Source of the DNA: Dreissena polymorpha
Lineage: Eukaryota > Mollusca > Bivalvia > Myida > Dreissenidae
Length of the DNA stretch: 64,000 nt
NCBI RefSeq assembly: GCF_020536995.1
Contig: NC_068366.1
Location: 67,891,714-67,955,713 of the forward strand
Reading direction: 5' to 3'
Under the pieces are notes generated by a model. It made no database searches. It saw nothing but the letters and a program-made list of their open reading frames with translations, and was not told the origin of the DNA. Below are positions 36,646 through 48,784 of the stretch, piece after piece. Positions within the stretch are counted from its first letter, which is position 1, and each line of letters starts with the position of its first letter. Position numbers and translations under genes: made by a program.

Positions 36646-37331
36646 GGAAGCGTATATAGTACACCCCAATAATATGGTCATGCCGAATTTAATTTATATC
36701 TACTTACTGTGAAATAACATGGTATGTCGACATAGTTTTGTAGCTTTTTCCCCACTTAATTTTACTCGCCATAACGACATTATGTTAACGTCTCGACGTA
36801 AATGTTTCCGGCTTTCCCCGAAAAAATATTAGATCGACATGATCTTAGTCGACAAATCAACATAATTTTGACGTCATGCTCTTGTGAAAATGACTTGCCA
36901 TCATAGTTTTAGTCTAAACGATGAGTTGTTTTTACGCCATGACACCTTTTTCATATCATGCCGTCATAGAATATGGTACACCCCAATAATATTGTCATGC
37001 CGAATTAGTTTATATCGACTTACTGTGAAATAACATGGTATGTCGTCATAGTTTTGTAGGTTTTTCCCTCTTAATTTTACTCGCCATAACGACATTAAGT
37101 TAAAGTCTCCACGTTAATGTTTCCAGCTTTTCCCGAAAAAATATTTGGTCGACATGATCTAATTCGACAAATCAACATAAATTTTGGCGTCATGCTCATG
37201 TGAAAATGACTTGCCATCATAGTTTTAGTCGACACGATGAGTTATTTTTTACGCCATGACACCTTTTTCATATCATGCCGTCATAGAATGTTGACATCAT
37301 CACAGCAACAGGGTGTACCATATGCGCTTCC
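36646..37331. mobile_element. MITE-like element with 21-bp inverted ends and two internal 317-bp repeats
   Basis: GGAAGCGTATATAGTACACC at the left pairs with the right end, with three mismatches. The body is two direct copies of about 317 bp (starting 36657 and 36974), each full of short CGACAT/ATGTCG-type palindromic words. No ORF. Flanks are TA-rich, so the target duplication is unclear. Confidence 0.7.
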
Positions 37332-38890
37332 ATATATATAGGCAAGATTCTTTTAATGAGTTGTTGGAAAGTTGTTTTACACTATGGTGCTCCATGTTAT
37401 CGTTTTTAAAAGCAATTTGCTTGTCTAATATAATTTTGATTCTAAGAGTATTTGTGAAAGTCTCAATATTTGGCTTTTAGGCTATTGATAATTACTAAAT
37501 ATGTCAGATTTCATAAGGATAATTATATAGTTAATCACGTATTATGAGTGCCTCCTGTTTAAGTTCCAAAAACAATGTCGTTTACATTCAGTTATATGTG
37601 TAATTGTTTACTAATTTATAACAGTGTCAGCTCCCACCATATGGGTTGTACAATTTATATTAAACATATAAAATATATTAAACAAGCATAATACTGTTTT
37701 AATGCGTTCCAAACAATGAGGCTATTTAACCCGCCTCCAGTGGTATTTTAAATATCGCAGAGAAAACATGCACTGCGTTTCATGGGCATTTCATTCATAA
37801 CAGTAGTGCTTATATTTCTTATTTTTACGCGCCGACGAAAAGTGTCACAGGAACAACATTGTATATGTATAACTATAATGATTGGCTTAGATTGTATAAA
37901 AAAATAAATCTGTATCAAACCACAATAAATAAGTAGTGATGACGTTCGTAGCAGACGTTGATATTATTCCCCTTTTTGTCAATTAATATGTGTAAATAAT
38001 TGTATCCCGCATTGTCTCATTTTAATCCAGATGCCTTATTTTAAAAAATAATTATATAGCAGATTTACTATTTTCAATACAATTAAGTACACATATAGAC
38101 CATGTTTTAATAAAATACATGTTTTATTACAACTTTATGAGATATATTTTAAAAAGGGGAGTGTTACTATCCTTGATATGATTTGAAATAAACGTTATTC
38201 TAGATCAACATATGATAACGCATACGAACTTTACAAGCGCTTGGATACCTTAGAGGTGATTGTTCAAGTGATTTGCTGCATGTAGATAAAACATGTTTGC
38301 TTTGTGGCATGGTAAATTTTGACTCTAAGTGGCATGATTTTAATAATTTTTGCAGAGGATCACAATACGAAGTAAGATAACTCGTCTTAAACCGATCAGC
38401 CGTGAATTTTCAGAGAAGAAGGTTATCGCAATTACACATGAAAACTATATTGATAGATCTGGCTACTTATAGAACAATATGAAGAGGAATATAACGCTTT
38501 AAATCACGTTGTATAAGCCCAGGTGATATTTAAATAAGCAAGGTAAATTATAGATTCGGACTTATTGACTGAGGTACAAGTTTCGATGAGCTTGAATGTA
38601 TATTTGCAACTAGTTGCTGTTGCTGAATTCAACAATACCAGCATAGGTTGTTGTTTGCTTTTATGAAGTCGCAAATACGCCAACATTAAGGCAGAACGGA
38701 GGAAAAATATCTAGGAACAGAATCCAGATTAAGTTTGCAAATCCAGATTATTTGCAAACTTATTTTTTTTATTTATTGAACAATTGTTATGAAATTTTGC
38801 ATATTTGTAGGAGGCAATGAGTACATACATATAATTGAAAAAAAAGAGTTAAAATGTTTTTGGAAAGAAGAGTTATTTTATGACAAAGTT
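37332..38890. other. no gene recognised
   Basis: AT-rich sequence without recognised repeats or coding signals. Confidence 0.5.
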
Positions 38891-38894
38891 GTCA

Positions 38895-39311
38895 TCCCCC
38901 GTGGGATCCCAACGGGTTATTGTCTCCCCCGTTAAGAATTGCAATTCTCCAACGGATGTTTTTTCCAGACGGGAGAATTTTACCTATATTTTACAAAAAA
39001 TGTAATTTAAATATTATGTTTTGTTTTCTGTTTCAATGTTTACAAATACACATGTTTAAGTTATAATTGTAAGAAATATGTACTTTAATAAGAAAATAAA
39101 GTGTTTGTAGATTTTCTTACCCCGTGGGATTTTGACGGGAGATCCCGTCAATCTCCCATATCCATTAATCTCCAACGGAGTTTTCACGGGAGACCCCGTC
39201 AAACTCCCATTTAAAATAAACCCCAATGGGGTCTGACGGGGGCCCCCCGTCTAACTCCAATTTATAAAGAACTTCCATTGGAGTTTGACCGGAGAAGGGA
39301 GGGGGAGATCA
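38895..39311. repeat. palindromic array of CTCCCGTC/GACGGGAG units
   Basis: Many copies of GACGGGAG, CCCGTCAAACTCCCAT and related words occur in both orientations, in two clusters (38895-38985 and 39118-39311) around an AT-rich core. The composition contrasts sharply with the flanks. It is grouped with the inverted-array elements described elsewhere in the window. Confidence 0.55.
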
Positions 39312-40339
39312 GACTTCAATAAACACTAACAGTTTATACCATTGCAATATATTCCATTGTAAAGAGTAAAAGTCACCAATCTTTATTAAATAATTGATGT
39401 TTTCTTTTTAAGGTGTCAAAATCAATTTATAATTATTGATTTTTCTTAACTCAGTACTTAACGTTGAATAAAATGTCTTTTGTAAGAGATTAGACCCACA
39501 TATTGATATTTCTGGAAAGATGAATTTAAAACGCTCCATAATTTTAAAGACTCAATGCATAAATAATTAAGTGACTTATCTCGAAAATATATTACATTTA
39601 CCTTTTGATAATCCAAACGTTGCTTTATCCATTACTGTGATGATAAATACAATCCAGAAAGACAATAACATTGAAAGCATACTTATTGTCATTCGGAATT
39701 GTATTTCTTTTGTTGTTTATTCCCGTGTAACAGTTTTGGAGGTTTTTTTCCTAGAAATTTAGCTTGCAAACATTTTCGGTGCAATGTCGTACCTTAGTGT
39801 ACCGGTTACATTCCACAAGTTTTTTTTACACAAAATGCCTGAATAGGGCAGTGTGTTAGGTTCATTGTTTTGTTATTGTAGTTGTTTGTTTTTTATCTTT
39901 AACAACACCGTGCACTGGTAGCGTTATTAGCAGAGACATGCGGGAGTCTTCTTGAAACATACTGTACTGGCTAGTTTCAATTATGGGACACAACACCACT
40001 TCTCCAATAGAATCGATGATGTTTAAATACATTTGAGTTATATTTGAAGTTTCAGTTATTAACTGTTTTGTTTTCTGATAAGGATATGATATCCCAGACG
40101 TTTGTTCCTGTGCTGTCTTTTTCCCTCTAAACAGACATATTACATCAAGGACTTAGATCACTTTTCATTATTATGTATAAAAAACAAAATACCACACACA
40201 ACTGAAATATTTGATATAACCCATATAAGCAGCATGATTTCCTTTCTAAATGTAATAAAAACTTAATTTTCAATCATGAACTAGTAGTTTCAGGAAAACA
40301 GGAAACCAAGAAAAAAGGTGAAACCAACAAAGGCATAGA
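39312..40339. other. no gene recognised
   Basis: AT-rich sequence. The short frame at 39571 lacks motifs. Confidence 0.5.
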
Positions 40340-40640
40340 ATTGTGAAATATGCAAGCCAGAGTTCTCGACTTATGATTGTTGAACGCTGCACTTCTATAC
40401 ACCACAACCTACCTTTGTTCAAAGTTTGATGTCAATGGGCCTTATTGTAATTACGTTATGACCCGGACAATAAAAAAGTGAGATAAATAAAGTAATGCAG
40501 GGGCTAAAGCTATAGTTCTTGTGCACTGAACTTCTCATCAGTGAGATCTATCCATATATGAAGTTTCATGGGAATAGGTGTTATAGTTAAAGACTTATAC
40601 TCCGGACAAAGTACTGGAAGCTGCCCGACCCCAGGCATGA
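40340..40640. repeat. bivalve-type interspersed repeat ('atgcaagccagagtt' family)
   Basis: Two diverged units share GAAGTTTCATGGGAAT and GTTATGACCCGGACAA-like phrases. I recall this repeat type from bivalve genomes. No coding role. Confidence 0.45.
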
Positions 40641-41749
40641 CATAGGTAATCCCTTAATATGCCCTGTATTTGACAGGCATATAAAAAAGACAAATGGAAA
40701 GGATGAAAAAACAACACAGCAGTAATTAGTTTTATCAGAGACGTAGATAACAGAGATAGGCAGCTCGCCAAATATCGGCAAACTCTCGCACATCCTGTGG
40801 TTTTGGCGAGATAGGTTTAAACGCGCAACTGTTTGACGGTTGCAACGGTAGTAAACACGCTTATCAACATTTCTAAAACACGCTTTCGCATTCCAGTTTT
40901 TGTGATTTGAAACAAATATGTTATGTATTATTAAAATGAGAATGTATGCGGTATAAACTCAACGGTAATGTGTCAATTAAAATAAATCACATGCCGCATT
41001 GTTTAATTAAGCGATTTTATCTGGCCCCAGTTTGAAAAAAACACAATGATTACCGGTATAGAAAAAGATGGCCTTTGCAATGAGATAAAGGAGCGATAGG
41101 AATCTTACGACAAACAACTAATAATAGGTTGTTTTAATTAGATTGTTTCTTATTTTAATTGCATTGTTCAAATTTGAATAATCCGAATGCCATTTACCTG
41201 TAGTATAATTTGAATAAAGCTCTGAACAAGATTTTCTTCTTATGGAGAGAATCTGTTCTTGGTCTGCTCTAATCTGCTGTTTGTGTTCTTTGCTCTCTTA
41301 AATTACCGCTTAATTCAATGCACAAGTTTACCAATAATAAATAACATTACCACCTAGAGTATATGTATAGAAATCTTCAGACCCGTATACTGTGCCATTC
41401 TCCGATATTTAGCATATCGATCAAGTTATTAAGTAACTTTTCTGTGTTTCTTCAACATGTCTTAGGCGGATTTTGTGTCATGGGGTGACGAGGATGAACA
41501 TTGTGATAGTGAATTTGTTTAGGACATTAATCAGTCAGTTGTGTAGGAGTGCCCAGAATGCAAAAAGTTAATGAAAAGAACATATGGATTCCATGTGTTG
41601 TTAAAAAGCACAATCTAAACTTTAAAAGTATGTCCCCTTATGTACGTAATGATACACTAAATGAAATGTGTTCCGGCCTCTACAGAGGAGCTTATGCAAC
41701 CATGTATGTGATACAGTCTCTAAATAAACCTCCGTAGTACAGTGGAACC

Positions 41750-42752
41750 CGTCTAAACCGGACAACCCCGGGACCAACAGGAAATTCCGGTTTAGAGAGG
41801 ATTCCGGTTTAGAGGGGACATTGACTATTTTACTTTCAGAAAGTCAATTACATAGCCTAATGTGGAACAAACGCTTTCAGCAAATTTTAATAGTTTATTT
41901 ACATATATCAACAATATCAGTCACAATACATGTATAAATCAAACAGTGCACCCTGAAAAACAAACTATTTTATATGTATGCATTTGTTATGTGAATTTAC
42001 TTTTTTCGCACGATATCCCCGATCGTCGATTTTCCTACCTCATATTTCTCTGACAGCATCTTTAATGTAGGTTTAGGGAACATCTTTGACTCTTTGATCA
42101 ATTTGATTTTGTCTTGTAGGGACAATCCACGCGCATTCGCTTAGAAGGAGGTTCGGACATTTGTAGTCATAGTTAACAGTTTGAAAATCTAAATGAATTT
42201 CTTAATGCAACTGCTTTAATAACTCTGCAATTCACTATTGCATATGACACTTAATTAGCAATTGTGATAAACACCACAAAATTAAATAGCATTAACATTA
42301 TTACAATTTAGCATGGCTTCCTATATAAAAAACAAAACAAACTAAAGTACTCTATGCTCTTTATCATTAATTATAATCAGTATTATCACCTCAATTGATC
42401 GATATGTACATCACAGGACAAGTATCTTTAAATTGTTTTGCGATTTTTACAGTTAGCAATTTTTTCGACCACCTTTATTAATTTCACGCATCTTTAATGT
42501 ATTCACAACTTTTTGACACTAGGTCTTAGGTGCAATTAACCGGCCCTGAACGGTTTAGAGAGGTACAATTACGTATGGAATGACCCAATTTTGATCCAAA
42601 GATTAACCGGTATTCGGAATTGAGGGGATTCCGGTCTTGAGGAGATATTTTACGCATGGTTTTATAGGGGAAAAAATGGGACCGGACAATTTGTCCGGTT
42701 TAGAGAGAATTCCGGTTTAGAGAGGATCCGGTTTAGAAGGTTTCCACTGAAA
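41750..42752 (-). mobile_element. pogo/Tigger-like transposon remnant
   Basis: The ends are inverted repeats starting CAGTGGAA, followed by several copies of TCTAAACCGGA/TCCGGTTTAGA words on both sides. pogo/Tigger elements typically have CAG-initial inverted ends and TA target sites, and TA flanks the left end. At 42171-42019 the minus strand encodes a transposase N terminus. The catalytic region is missing, so this is an internally deleted, non-autonomous copy of about 1 kb. Confidence 0.75.
42019..42171 (-). pseudogene. Tigger transposase N-terminal HTH (CENP-B-like) fragment
   Basis: The frame reads MTTNVRTSF, a stop, then GLSLQDKIKLIKESKMFPKP and TLKMLSEKYEVGKSTIGDIV with RKK and a stop. 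The pattern Lx3xKxxxIKE...L...Y.VGKSTIGDI is that of the psq/CENP-B N-terminal helix-turn-helix used by pogo-family transposases to bind their ends. Confidence 0.75.
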
Positions 42753-43119
42753 CAATTTTAGTCTGTGCAATAAAAAAATGCATGAACATAGTTTTTACAA
42801 TTTAATGATATTTCATCAAAACTTCATCATTCATGAACACATATCAATACACCTGGCATAAAAAATAAGCAATTTATTACACGTATTAAGCAAGTTGTTG
42901 ATATTACAAAATTAATAACATATTGGGAGAAAACAGCTAATATTCTGCAGTTATGCAGGCAACAAACATGTAAGCATAAGAACCATTATCGTATGGGGCA
43001 GGGTATTAATGTTGCTGAAGAAAAATCATAATCACATAAGAATTTTTCATCATGGAGATTGGACTATAAATGCGACTTAGAGTGTTAACATGTTTTTACC
43101 ACAGTCATGTAAGGAAAAA

Positions 43120-43535
43120 AGCCCCGCCCCTTGGTGGCCATGTTTTTCATGATATCATTGGGACACTCTATAGAGTGTTAAAAAGGTTTTTCTATAGCTA
43201 TATATAGACATATAAGGAAAAATGCCCCGCCCCCTGGTGCCCATGTGTTTGAACCAACCGGAACCATTTTTGAACTTGCCCAAGATATCATTGGGACAAA
43301 TCTTCTGACCAAGTTTCATGATGACGGACAATAAACAGGAACCATTTTTTAACTTGTCCAAGATTTCATTTGGAAAAATGTTCTGACCAAATTTCATGAA
43401 GTTTGGACAATTAATGTGGCCTCAAGATTGTTTACAAGGCAAATGTTGACGCCACACAACACGCACCGCACCACTGATAAAAGGCGATCAAAAAAGCTCA
43501 CCATTAGCACAATGTGCTCAGGTGAGCTTAAGGGC
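43120..43535. repeat. bivalve-type interspersed repeat ending in a double hairpin
   Basis: Three diverged units carry TTTCATGA-GTTTGGACAAT-like phrases. They are followed by GGCCTCAAGATTGTTTACAA and a terminal palindrome in which AGCTCACC pairs with GGTGAGCT around AGCACAATGTGCT (43496-43530). The terminal hairpin recalls helitron-like 3' ends, but no CTRR end or helicase was found. Confidence 0.55.
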
Positions 43536-44104
43536 AAAAAGATAATCACTAGAAATTTGTTCCCACAAAAAATGGTTCTGGGCAACTTCCTAACCATAAT
43601 GTTCAGTAGTGTGTCCTGCTTCATTAACACATACTTTCATCCTTAAATATGTTTTGCCATGCTTTGATCTGAATGTAAACAGCGAATGTCCAGGTCTCTA
43701 GCGTGCGCATTGACAATAAATGGCTTTGGATCACTTCGTTCAGTATGTAACACTCAACCCTGATAGGCAAAGTGATCTCAACTTGACAGTCTCCAACGTC
43801 AGCCGAGTCTTGTTCTGTTGTTGACGATGACTAACCACACTGATTTGCTTTGTCTTCATACAATGCAGTGTTGAGAGAAGTATCATCCTCAGTTCTCAGT
43901 TATGGATTCATCCTCATCGAGCAGGAAACCATCGTCAAGCGCTGTTGGGGATGATTCATCATGTCGAGATGGCTTGTGCTTCTTCTGCACCCCATAACTC
44001 AGTCACTCCCTCCTGGGCATGGCCAAACTGAAAATACAAATGAGCATATCAGATGAACACCAAATAATATGAAATGTATTATATGCTATTCTAAATTTAG
44101 ATAA

Positions 44105-44372
44105 AACAAGAGATGTGTTCATCAGAAACACAATGCCCCCTACTGCGCCGCAATTTGACCTTTGACCTTGAAGGATGACCTTGACCTTGAACTTCCACCA
44201 CTCAAAATGTGTGGATTCATGAGATACACATGCATGCCAAATATCAAGTTGCTATCTTCAATATTGCAAAAGTTATGGCCAACGTTAATTTTTTTCCGGA
44301 CGGACGGACAGACTGACATACTGACAGACAGTTCAACTGCTATATGCCACCCTACCGGGGGCATAAAATATA
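44105..44372. repeat. bivalve-type repeat with TGACCTTGACC motifs
   Basis: A single unit holds TTTGACCTTTGACCTTGA and TGACCTTGACCTTGAAC, CATGCCAAATATCAAGTT, a GGACGGACGGACAGAC run and a CCACCCTACCGGGGGCATAA hairpin end. It parallels the arrays at 25.0, 47.8 and 48.8 kb. Confidence 0.6.
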
Positions 44373-44932
44373 AGGCCACATGGAATTTATTAAGAAGGCA
44401 TATAAGCATGCAATTTATGTTGTTTCATATGTGAATTCTTTTTATTTCTATCAGCATTTTAACCATTTTAACCCAACAACATTCGGGCTGTTTAGTTGAC
44501 TTGTTACTGCATATTGTAATAATGGCAATTTCTCCATAAGATATAACAGACTACTGCAGTTGACGGCCAGTTACCTTTAAAATAGGATTTATGTGTGTTA
44601 CATGAATATTGTAACTTAAAAACTCTTCCATTATACAAAATTCCTTTTCTTGTAATAGAATGAGCTTCATTTTTATAAATTCATTGTCATATTTCAGCAA
44701 ATGAACACCGAAAGACAATAAACAACCAATCCACCATTTCATTTTCAATATTTGTAAACAAAGTTTTGAGCCGCTTAAATCAACAGCCGCTTATGTTTTA
44801 ACACACTGCGCACACGTGCTGGACAATCAGCCGATAATTGGATTACTGCTCATAAAGCGCATGGTTTTGTGATTCCCGGATAACTATTATGTAAAATAAA
44901 TGTTTTGCGTTGCGTTCGGGACACAGAGAGCA

Positions 44933-45288
44933 ATGGCCAAACAGTTGTCATTCAAGTACGTCGTTGAGGAATGCAAATCTATGGTAACTGTGATTGACGC
45001 ATTTGTCAACTGGCTTTTTGTAGAATAACCTGGCACTTAATTGCTTATATATTTGCGGGTGGTTCAGGTTTGCTCTCTCTTTCACATGGATATATATGGA
45101 ATAACTTTCTGCTAATATTTTACCTAAACTTAATGTATATATTTATAATTGTGATTTGATTGAAATCCGTGTGTAAAATTAATTTCTTCTTAATTCAGAA
45201 TCCGAAAGAGGCTGGCTCAGATGACGAGGAAGCTAACTTGGATGAGGATGAAATTAATAAGAGATTTGTATTGTATTCTAAAGATTGA
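44933..45288 (+). CDS. possible two-exon micro-gene (46 residues)
   Basis: Exon 1 (44933-44983) starts at an ATG with a purine at -3 and G at +4 and encodes MAKQLSFKYVVEECKSM, ending at a GTAACT donor. Exon 2 (45199-45288) follows a pyrimidine-rich CAG acceptor in phase 0 and encodes NPKEAGSDDEEANLDEDEIN and KRFVLYSKD. A poly-adenylation signal AATAAA overlaps the stop region. The acidic tail matches no family I recognise. It could be a true small gene, the 5' and 3' ends of a transposon-derived gene, or chance. Confidence 0.3.
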
Positions 45289-45349
45289 ATAAATGAATGC
45301 TTCTTTGGATGTTTTATGTTATGGCTATCTGCATTTTTAACAAAAATGT

Positions 45350-45695
45350 TTGGGCCAGTAAAATCTGACTCGGGCTTGTTCAAATTCCCATAGTTCTAGC
45401 CCAACTTGCTTGTAGATTTAAATCTCAATTTCAATGACTGGTAAGGAGTCACCATATGTTTTAAGAATTTTCTGGTAGAATAATTTCCATTTACTCGTAT
45501 TGGTATTACATAAATATCTTTTAACCCAACTGCATTTGATTGCATTAAGGAAAGAATCTATATCCGTTAGTCTGATACCTCCATATTCTAATGATCGAAT
45601 TGAGTTCGTTTAATTTTATCAGGTTTACCGTCCCATATGAAATTAAATATATCTGATTTTATATCTTCAATAATATCATTTGGTCAAATTTGACC
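45350..45695 (-). mobile_element. Tx1/L1-type LINE C-terminal fragment
   Basis: On the minus strand DIIEDIKSDIFNFIWDGKPD, then KIKRTQFDH, and in another frame EYGGIRLTDIDSFLNAIKCS and KWKLFYQKILKTYGDSLPV. This is the domain after reverse transcriptase in L1/Tx1 elements (FIWxGKxxKI ... GGLxxxDI). The fragment is frameshifted and 5'-truncated. Confidence 0.65.
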
Positions 45696-46100
45696 CCAGG
45701 GGCATAATTTGAACAAACAAAGTAGAGAACTATTAAATGTCACTACATACCAAATGTGGTAGCACTAGGCCCAATTGTTATGGGCAGAAAGATTTTTAAA
45801 CTTTGCACAAAATAGGCTTTATATAAGCATATGTTCAATTTATTGACCCCCGAGGCGGGGTCAAATTTGAATCCAGGGGCATAATTTGAACAAATTTGAA
45901 AGAGGTTGACCCCAGGAACATTTGTGAGAAGATTTTTCAGAATTGGACTTGTAGTATAGGAGAAGATGTTTAAAGAAAAAGTTAACGCAGGCACGCACGC
46001 ACGACGGAAACAGGATCATGACATAAGCCCCGCTGGTCTCTGGCCAGTGGAGCTAAAAAGGATGCATTGCATCATTGATGCAATTCATCCTTTTTTAGCT
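45696..46100. repeat. 'ggggcataatttgaacaa' bivalve-type repeat with palindromic end
   Basis: GGGGCATAATTTGAACAA occurs at about 45700 and 45877. A GCACGCACGCACGACGGA stretch and CTGGTCTCTGGCCAG hairpin end it near 46050. Directly after is a palindrome, AAAAAGGATGCATTGCATCA with its complement, at about 46054-46096. Confidence 0.55.
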
Positions 46101-46690
46101 TTAGTCACTCAAAATATGCTTTTTTTGGAGAAAATAAAAATGGCTGAATGCAAATATCTGAAAAACTGGAAAAGTTAAAACTTGCATAATTTCATAATTT
46201 AAATGAATATCACAATGTAAATAAGGGCAGCCATAAAACTCAATTTGCACTTTAAAATAATACCAGTAATGATACAAGCCATTGTATATGTTTTCAGTTT
46301 TAGTCAGTACAACTATGAAGAGTTTAGATGAAAGCTTTTTTTGGCTTTAAACATGTACCTGCAAAATGGGCTGTATAAAATATTGTGTAATTTTCTTAAG
46401 CAAATGAATATCACTATGAAACTGTATAGCTAAATGAAGTACAATGAGCACTTTAGAAAAATATCAGTTATTACCGGTACATGTTTATATGACGTAATGC
46501 ACCCTTCTATAGCTTTGGTCACTCAAAATATGCAAGGTTTTTGCGGAAAATCAAAACGGATGAATGCAAATATCTGAAATACAGGATAAATTAAAACTCG
46601 CATACTTTCATTATTTAAAGAAATATAAAAATTAAAATATGGGCAGCCTTTAAACTCAATTGGCACTTTGAATGCTACCATATGTGATAC
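46095..46690. repeat. two diverged direct copies of about 170 bp
   Basis: CACTCAAAATATGC followed by GAATGCAAATATCTGAAA and a conserved tail occurs at 46106 and again at 46510. Spacing is about 405 bases. A weaker related stretch lies between them (about 46300-46450). Confidence 0.6.
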
Positions 46691-46799
46691 AATCCATAGT
46701 TTATTCTGAGATCCACGCAACATACTGTCATTTATTAATCATCGACAATTACGCTGAGATTAATAAGCACGTGTGGCAATTATTATGTTGCCAAAACTG

Positions 46800-47800
46800 C
46801 TTAATAATATTATGCATCAAACGGTATAACACGTTTTATAGAACACACAACTGTTGTTTATAAACTATTTATTGTGTTCGTTTTCTCATTACTCGTTGAT
46901 ATGTTCAAGAAATAAAGATAAAATAATAACCTTTGTTCAAGAAATAAAGATAAAATAATAACCTTTTATAAAGTATGTATAGCACCTACAATTTTGAATA
47001 ATCATCGAACAGTAATGGTCATGCATATGATATAAAATCTGTGTTAACTCTTAAAAATTACTTCCATTCCATATGTACTACACGCTTTGTTTGTCGGACA
47101 AAATGGTGGCCAGATAAGCGTTGCTGAGGGGTGTGTGAAAAATCGATATCTGATTGGCTGATCGAAAACTGTGGACGGAGCGATCGATACTTTGGCGACT
47201 GGTCAATTAAAAAGAGACAAAACAAAAACACAATTTCTGATAGAATATTGGAAATAGTGTAACAAAGCATTTGGAGATAATGTTCAAAAGAAATTGTAAA
47301 TACATTTTAAATGTTTATTTATGGATGATGATGAACAATTTAATGATCAATATAAAAAGTGCTTATGAAATGCTGGGAACAAATTAAAATGAATGTTGCC
47401 TGATTGAAATCTCATTGTGGTTTTTCCAGAGACTGTTTATCATCTTTGATGTCAGGTGTGAGCATTTAGAAGCCCTTATATCAATTGTAAGTCTGTCACA
47501 TTGAATCTTAAATTATCAGTCTGAATATTGAATAGTGTAAAAGGTCCCTTTTCTGGGCTGGACTAAATGACTGCCAACTTATGACATTGAACAACAAGTT
47601 TTACTGTAAAGTGTCAAATGAGCAGTACAACAATTGGCCCAGTGACACCCCATTTGCACAAATATTTGTTTGGTACTTTTTCAATCACTTTTTGACCCTA
47701 GCATTATAACTCCTTAGTAAACTCCTAACAACAAGTATCGTTGAAAACGATGGATGCTCCCCGATGATGCGCTTTGTCAATCTATGTGTAAATAACCACC
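46800..47800. other. no gene recognised
   Basis: A short direct duplication (GTTCAAGAAATAAAGATAAA at about 46902 and 46934) is present. Nothing else is supported. Confidence 0.5.
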
Positions 47801-48480
47801 TAAAAAAATCTATTATTAGCCTCGGTGACCTTGACCCCAAATGACATCAAGCGTCATCAAAAGGTAGAGGTCTATGTAAGGTACCTACATGCCAAATATG
47901 TAAGAGATCAGTAAAATATTGAAGGCGCTATGAAAAACTGTAACAAAAGTGTGACAGAAAAATATATTATTAGCCTCGGTGACCTTGACCTTTAACCCAG
48001 TGACCTCAAACCTCATCAAAAGGTAGAGGTCCATGCAAGGTACCTACATGCCAAATATGAAGGAGATCGGTAAAGTAGTGAAGGCCCTATGAGAAACTGT
48101 AACAAAAGCGTGACGGAAAATCTATTATTAGCCTCGGTGACCGTGACCTTGAACCCAGTGACCTCAAACCTCATCAAAAGGTAGAGGTCCATGCAAGGTA
48201 CCTACATGCCAAATATGAAAGAGATTCGTAAAATAGTGAAGGCCCTATGAGAAACTGTAACAAAAGCGTGACGGAAAATCTATTGTTAGCCTCGGTGACC
48301 TTGACCTTGAACCCAGTGACCTCAAACCTCATCAAAGGGTAGAGGTCCATGCAAGGTACCTACATGCCAAATATGAAAGAGATCGGTAAAGTATTGAAGG
48401 CGCTATGAGAAACCGTAACAAAAGTGTGACGTAAAGAAGTAAGGAAGGAAGGAAGGAAGGAAGGACAAACTGGCCACTAT
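47800..48480. repeat. tandem array, about 4 x 157 bp, with CTCGGTGACCTTGACC
   Basis: Units start near 47808, 47965, 48121 and 48279. Each holds ATTAGCCTCGGTGACCTTGA, CCTCATCAAAAGGTAGAGGT, GGTACCTACATGCCAAATAT and a conserved end. A (GGAA)n tract and a CGCCAAAATTTTATTTCGGG-like terminus follow. Copies are highly similar, so the array is young or homogenised. Confidence 0.85.
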
Positions 48481-48524
48481 ATGCTCCGCCAAAATTTTAT
48501 TTCGGGAAGCATAAAAATATAACA

Positions 48525-48770
48525 CTTGTTTAACCCTTTCCCACACAAAAGCAAAGTGGAAGTGGCTATGTGCAAACAGCATAAATTCAGAACAGCCTGT
48601 GAGTAACACGCAGGCTGTTCAGGTTTTATGCTGTTTGCTGCGCATCAGTATCTAAGGGTTGGAAATGAAGCCTTTTAAACTTGGATCTAGTAAGAAAGGT
48701 ATTGAATTAAATATAACTTTCTAAGGGACTACAAATGCGTCAAAATACGTATATAAGGGGTAAAGGGATA
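48525..48770. repeat. palindromic bivalve-type repeat (AACAGCATAAA ... TTTATGCTGTT)
   Basis: An imperfect hairpin at 48575-48638 pairs AACAGCATAAA and AACAGCCTG with CAGGCTGTT and TTTATGCTGTT. The surrounding phrases (AACCCTTTCCCAC, CCTTTTAAACTTGGATCTAG) are those of a dispersed repeat I associate with bivalves. Confidence 0.55.
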
Positions 48771-48784
48771 AACAAAAAGTAAGG

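Noticed and set aside
41459-41737. CPECKKLMKRTYGFH on the plus strand, reminiscent of a C2H2 zinc finger
   Set aside because: The second half of the finger is not readable and stops interrupt the frame. The 62-codon open frame here is in a different frame.
43496-43530. Helitron 3' end
   Set aside because: A hairpin is present, but no CTRR terminus, no TC start and no Rep/helicase sequence was seen.
43700-44010. Coding-like stretch on the minus strand (ADVGDCQVEITLPIRVECYI, and KKHKPSRHDESSPTALDDGF in another frame)
   Set aside because: It has frame breaks, no recognised family, no splice support and lies among repeats. It may be an old pseudogene but cannot be named.
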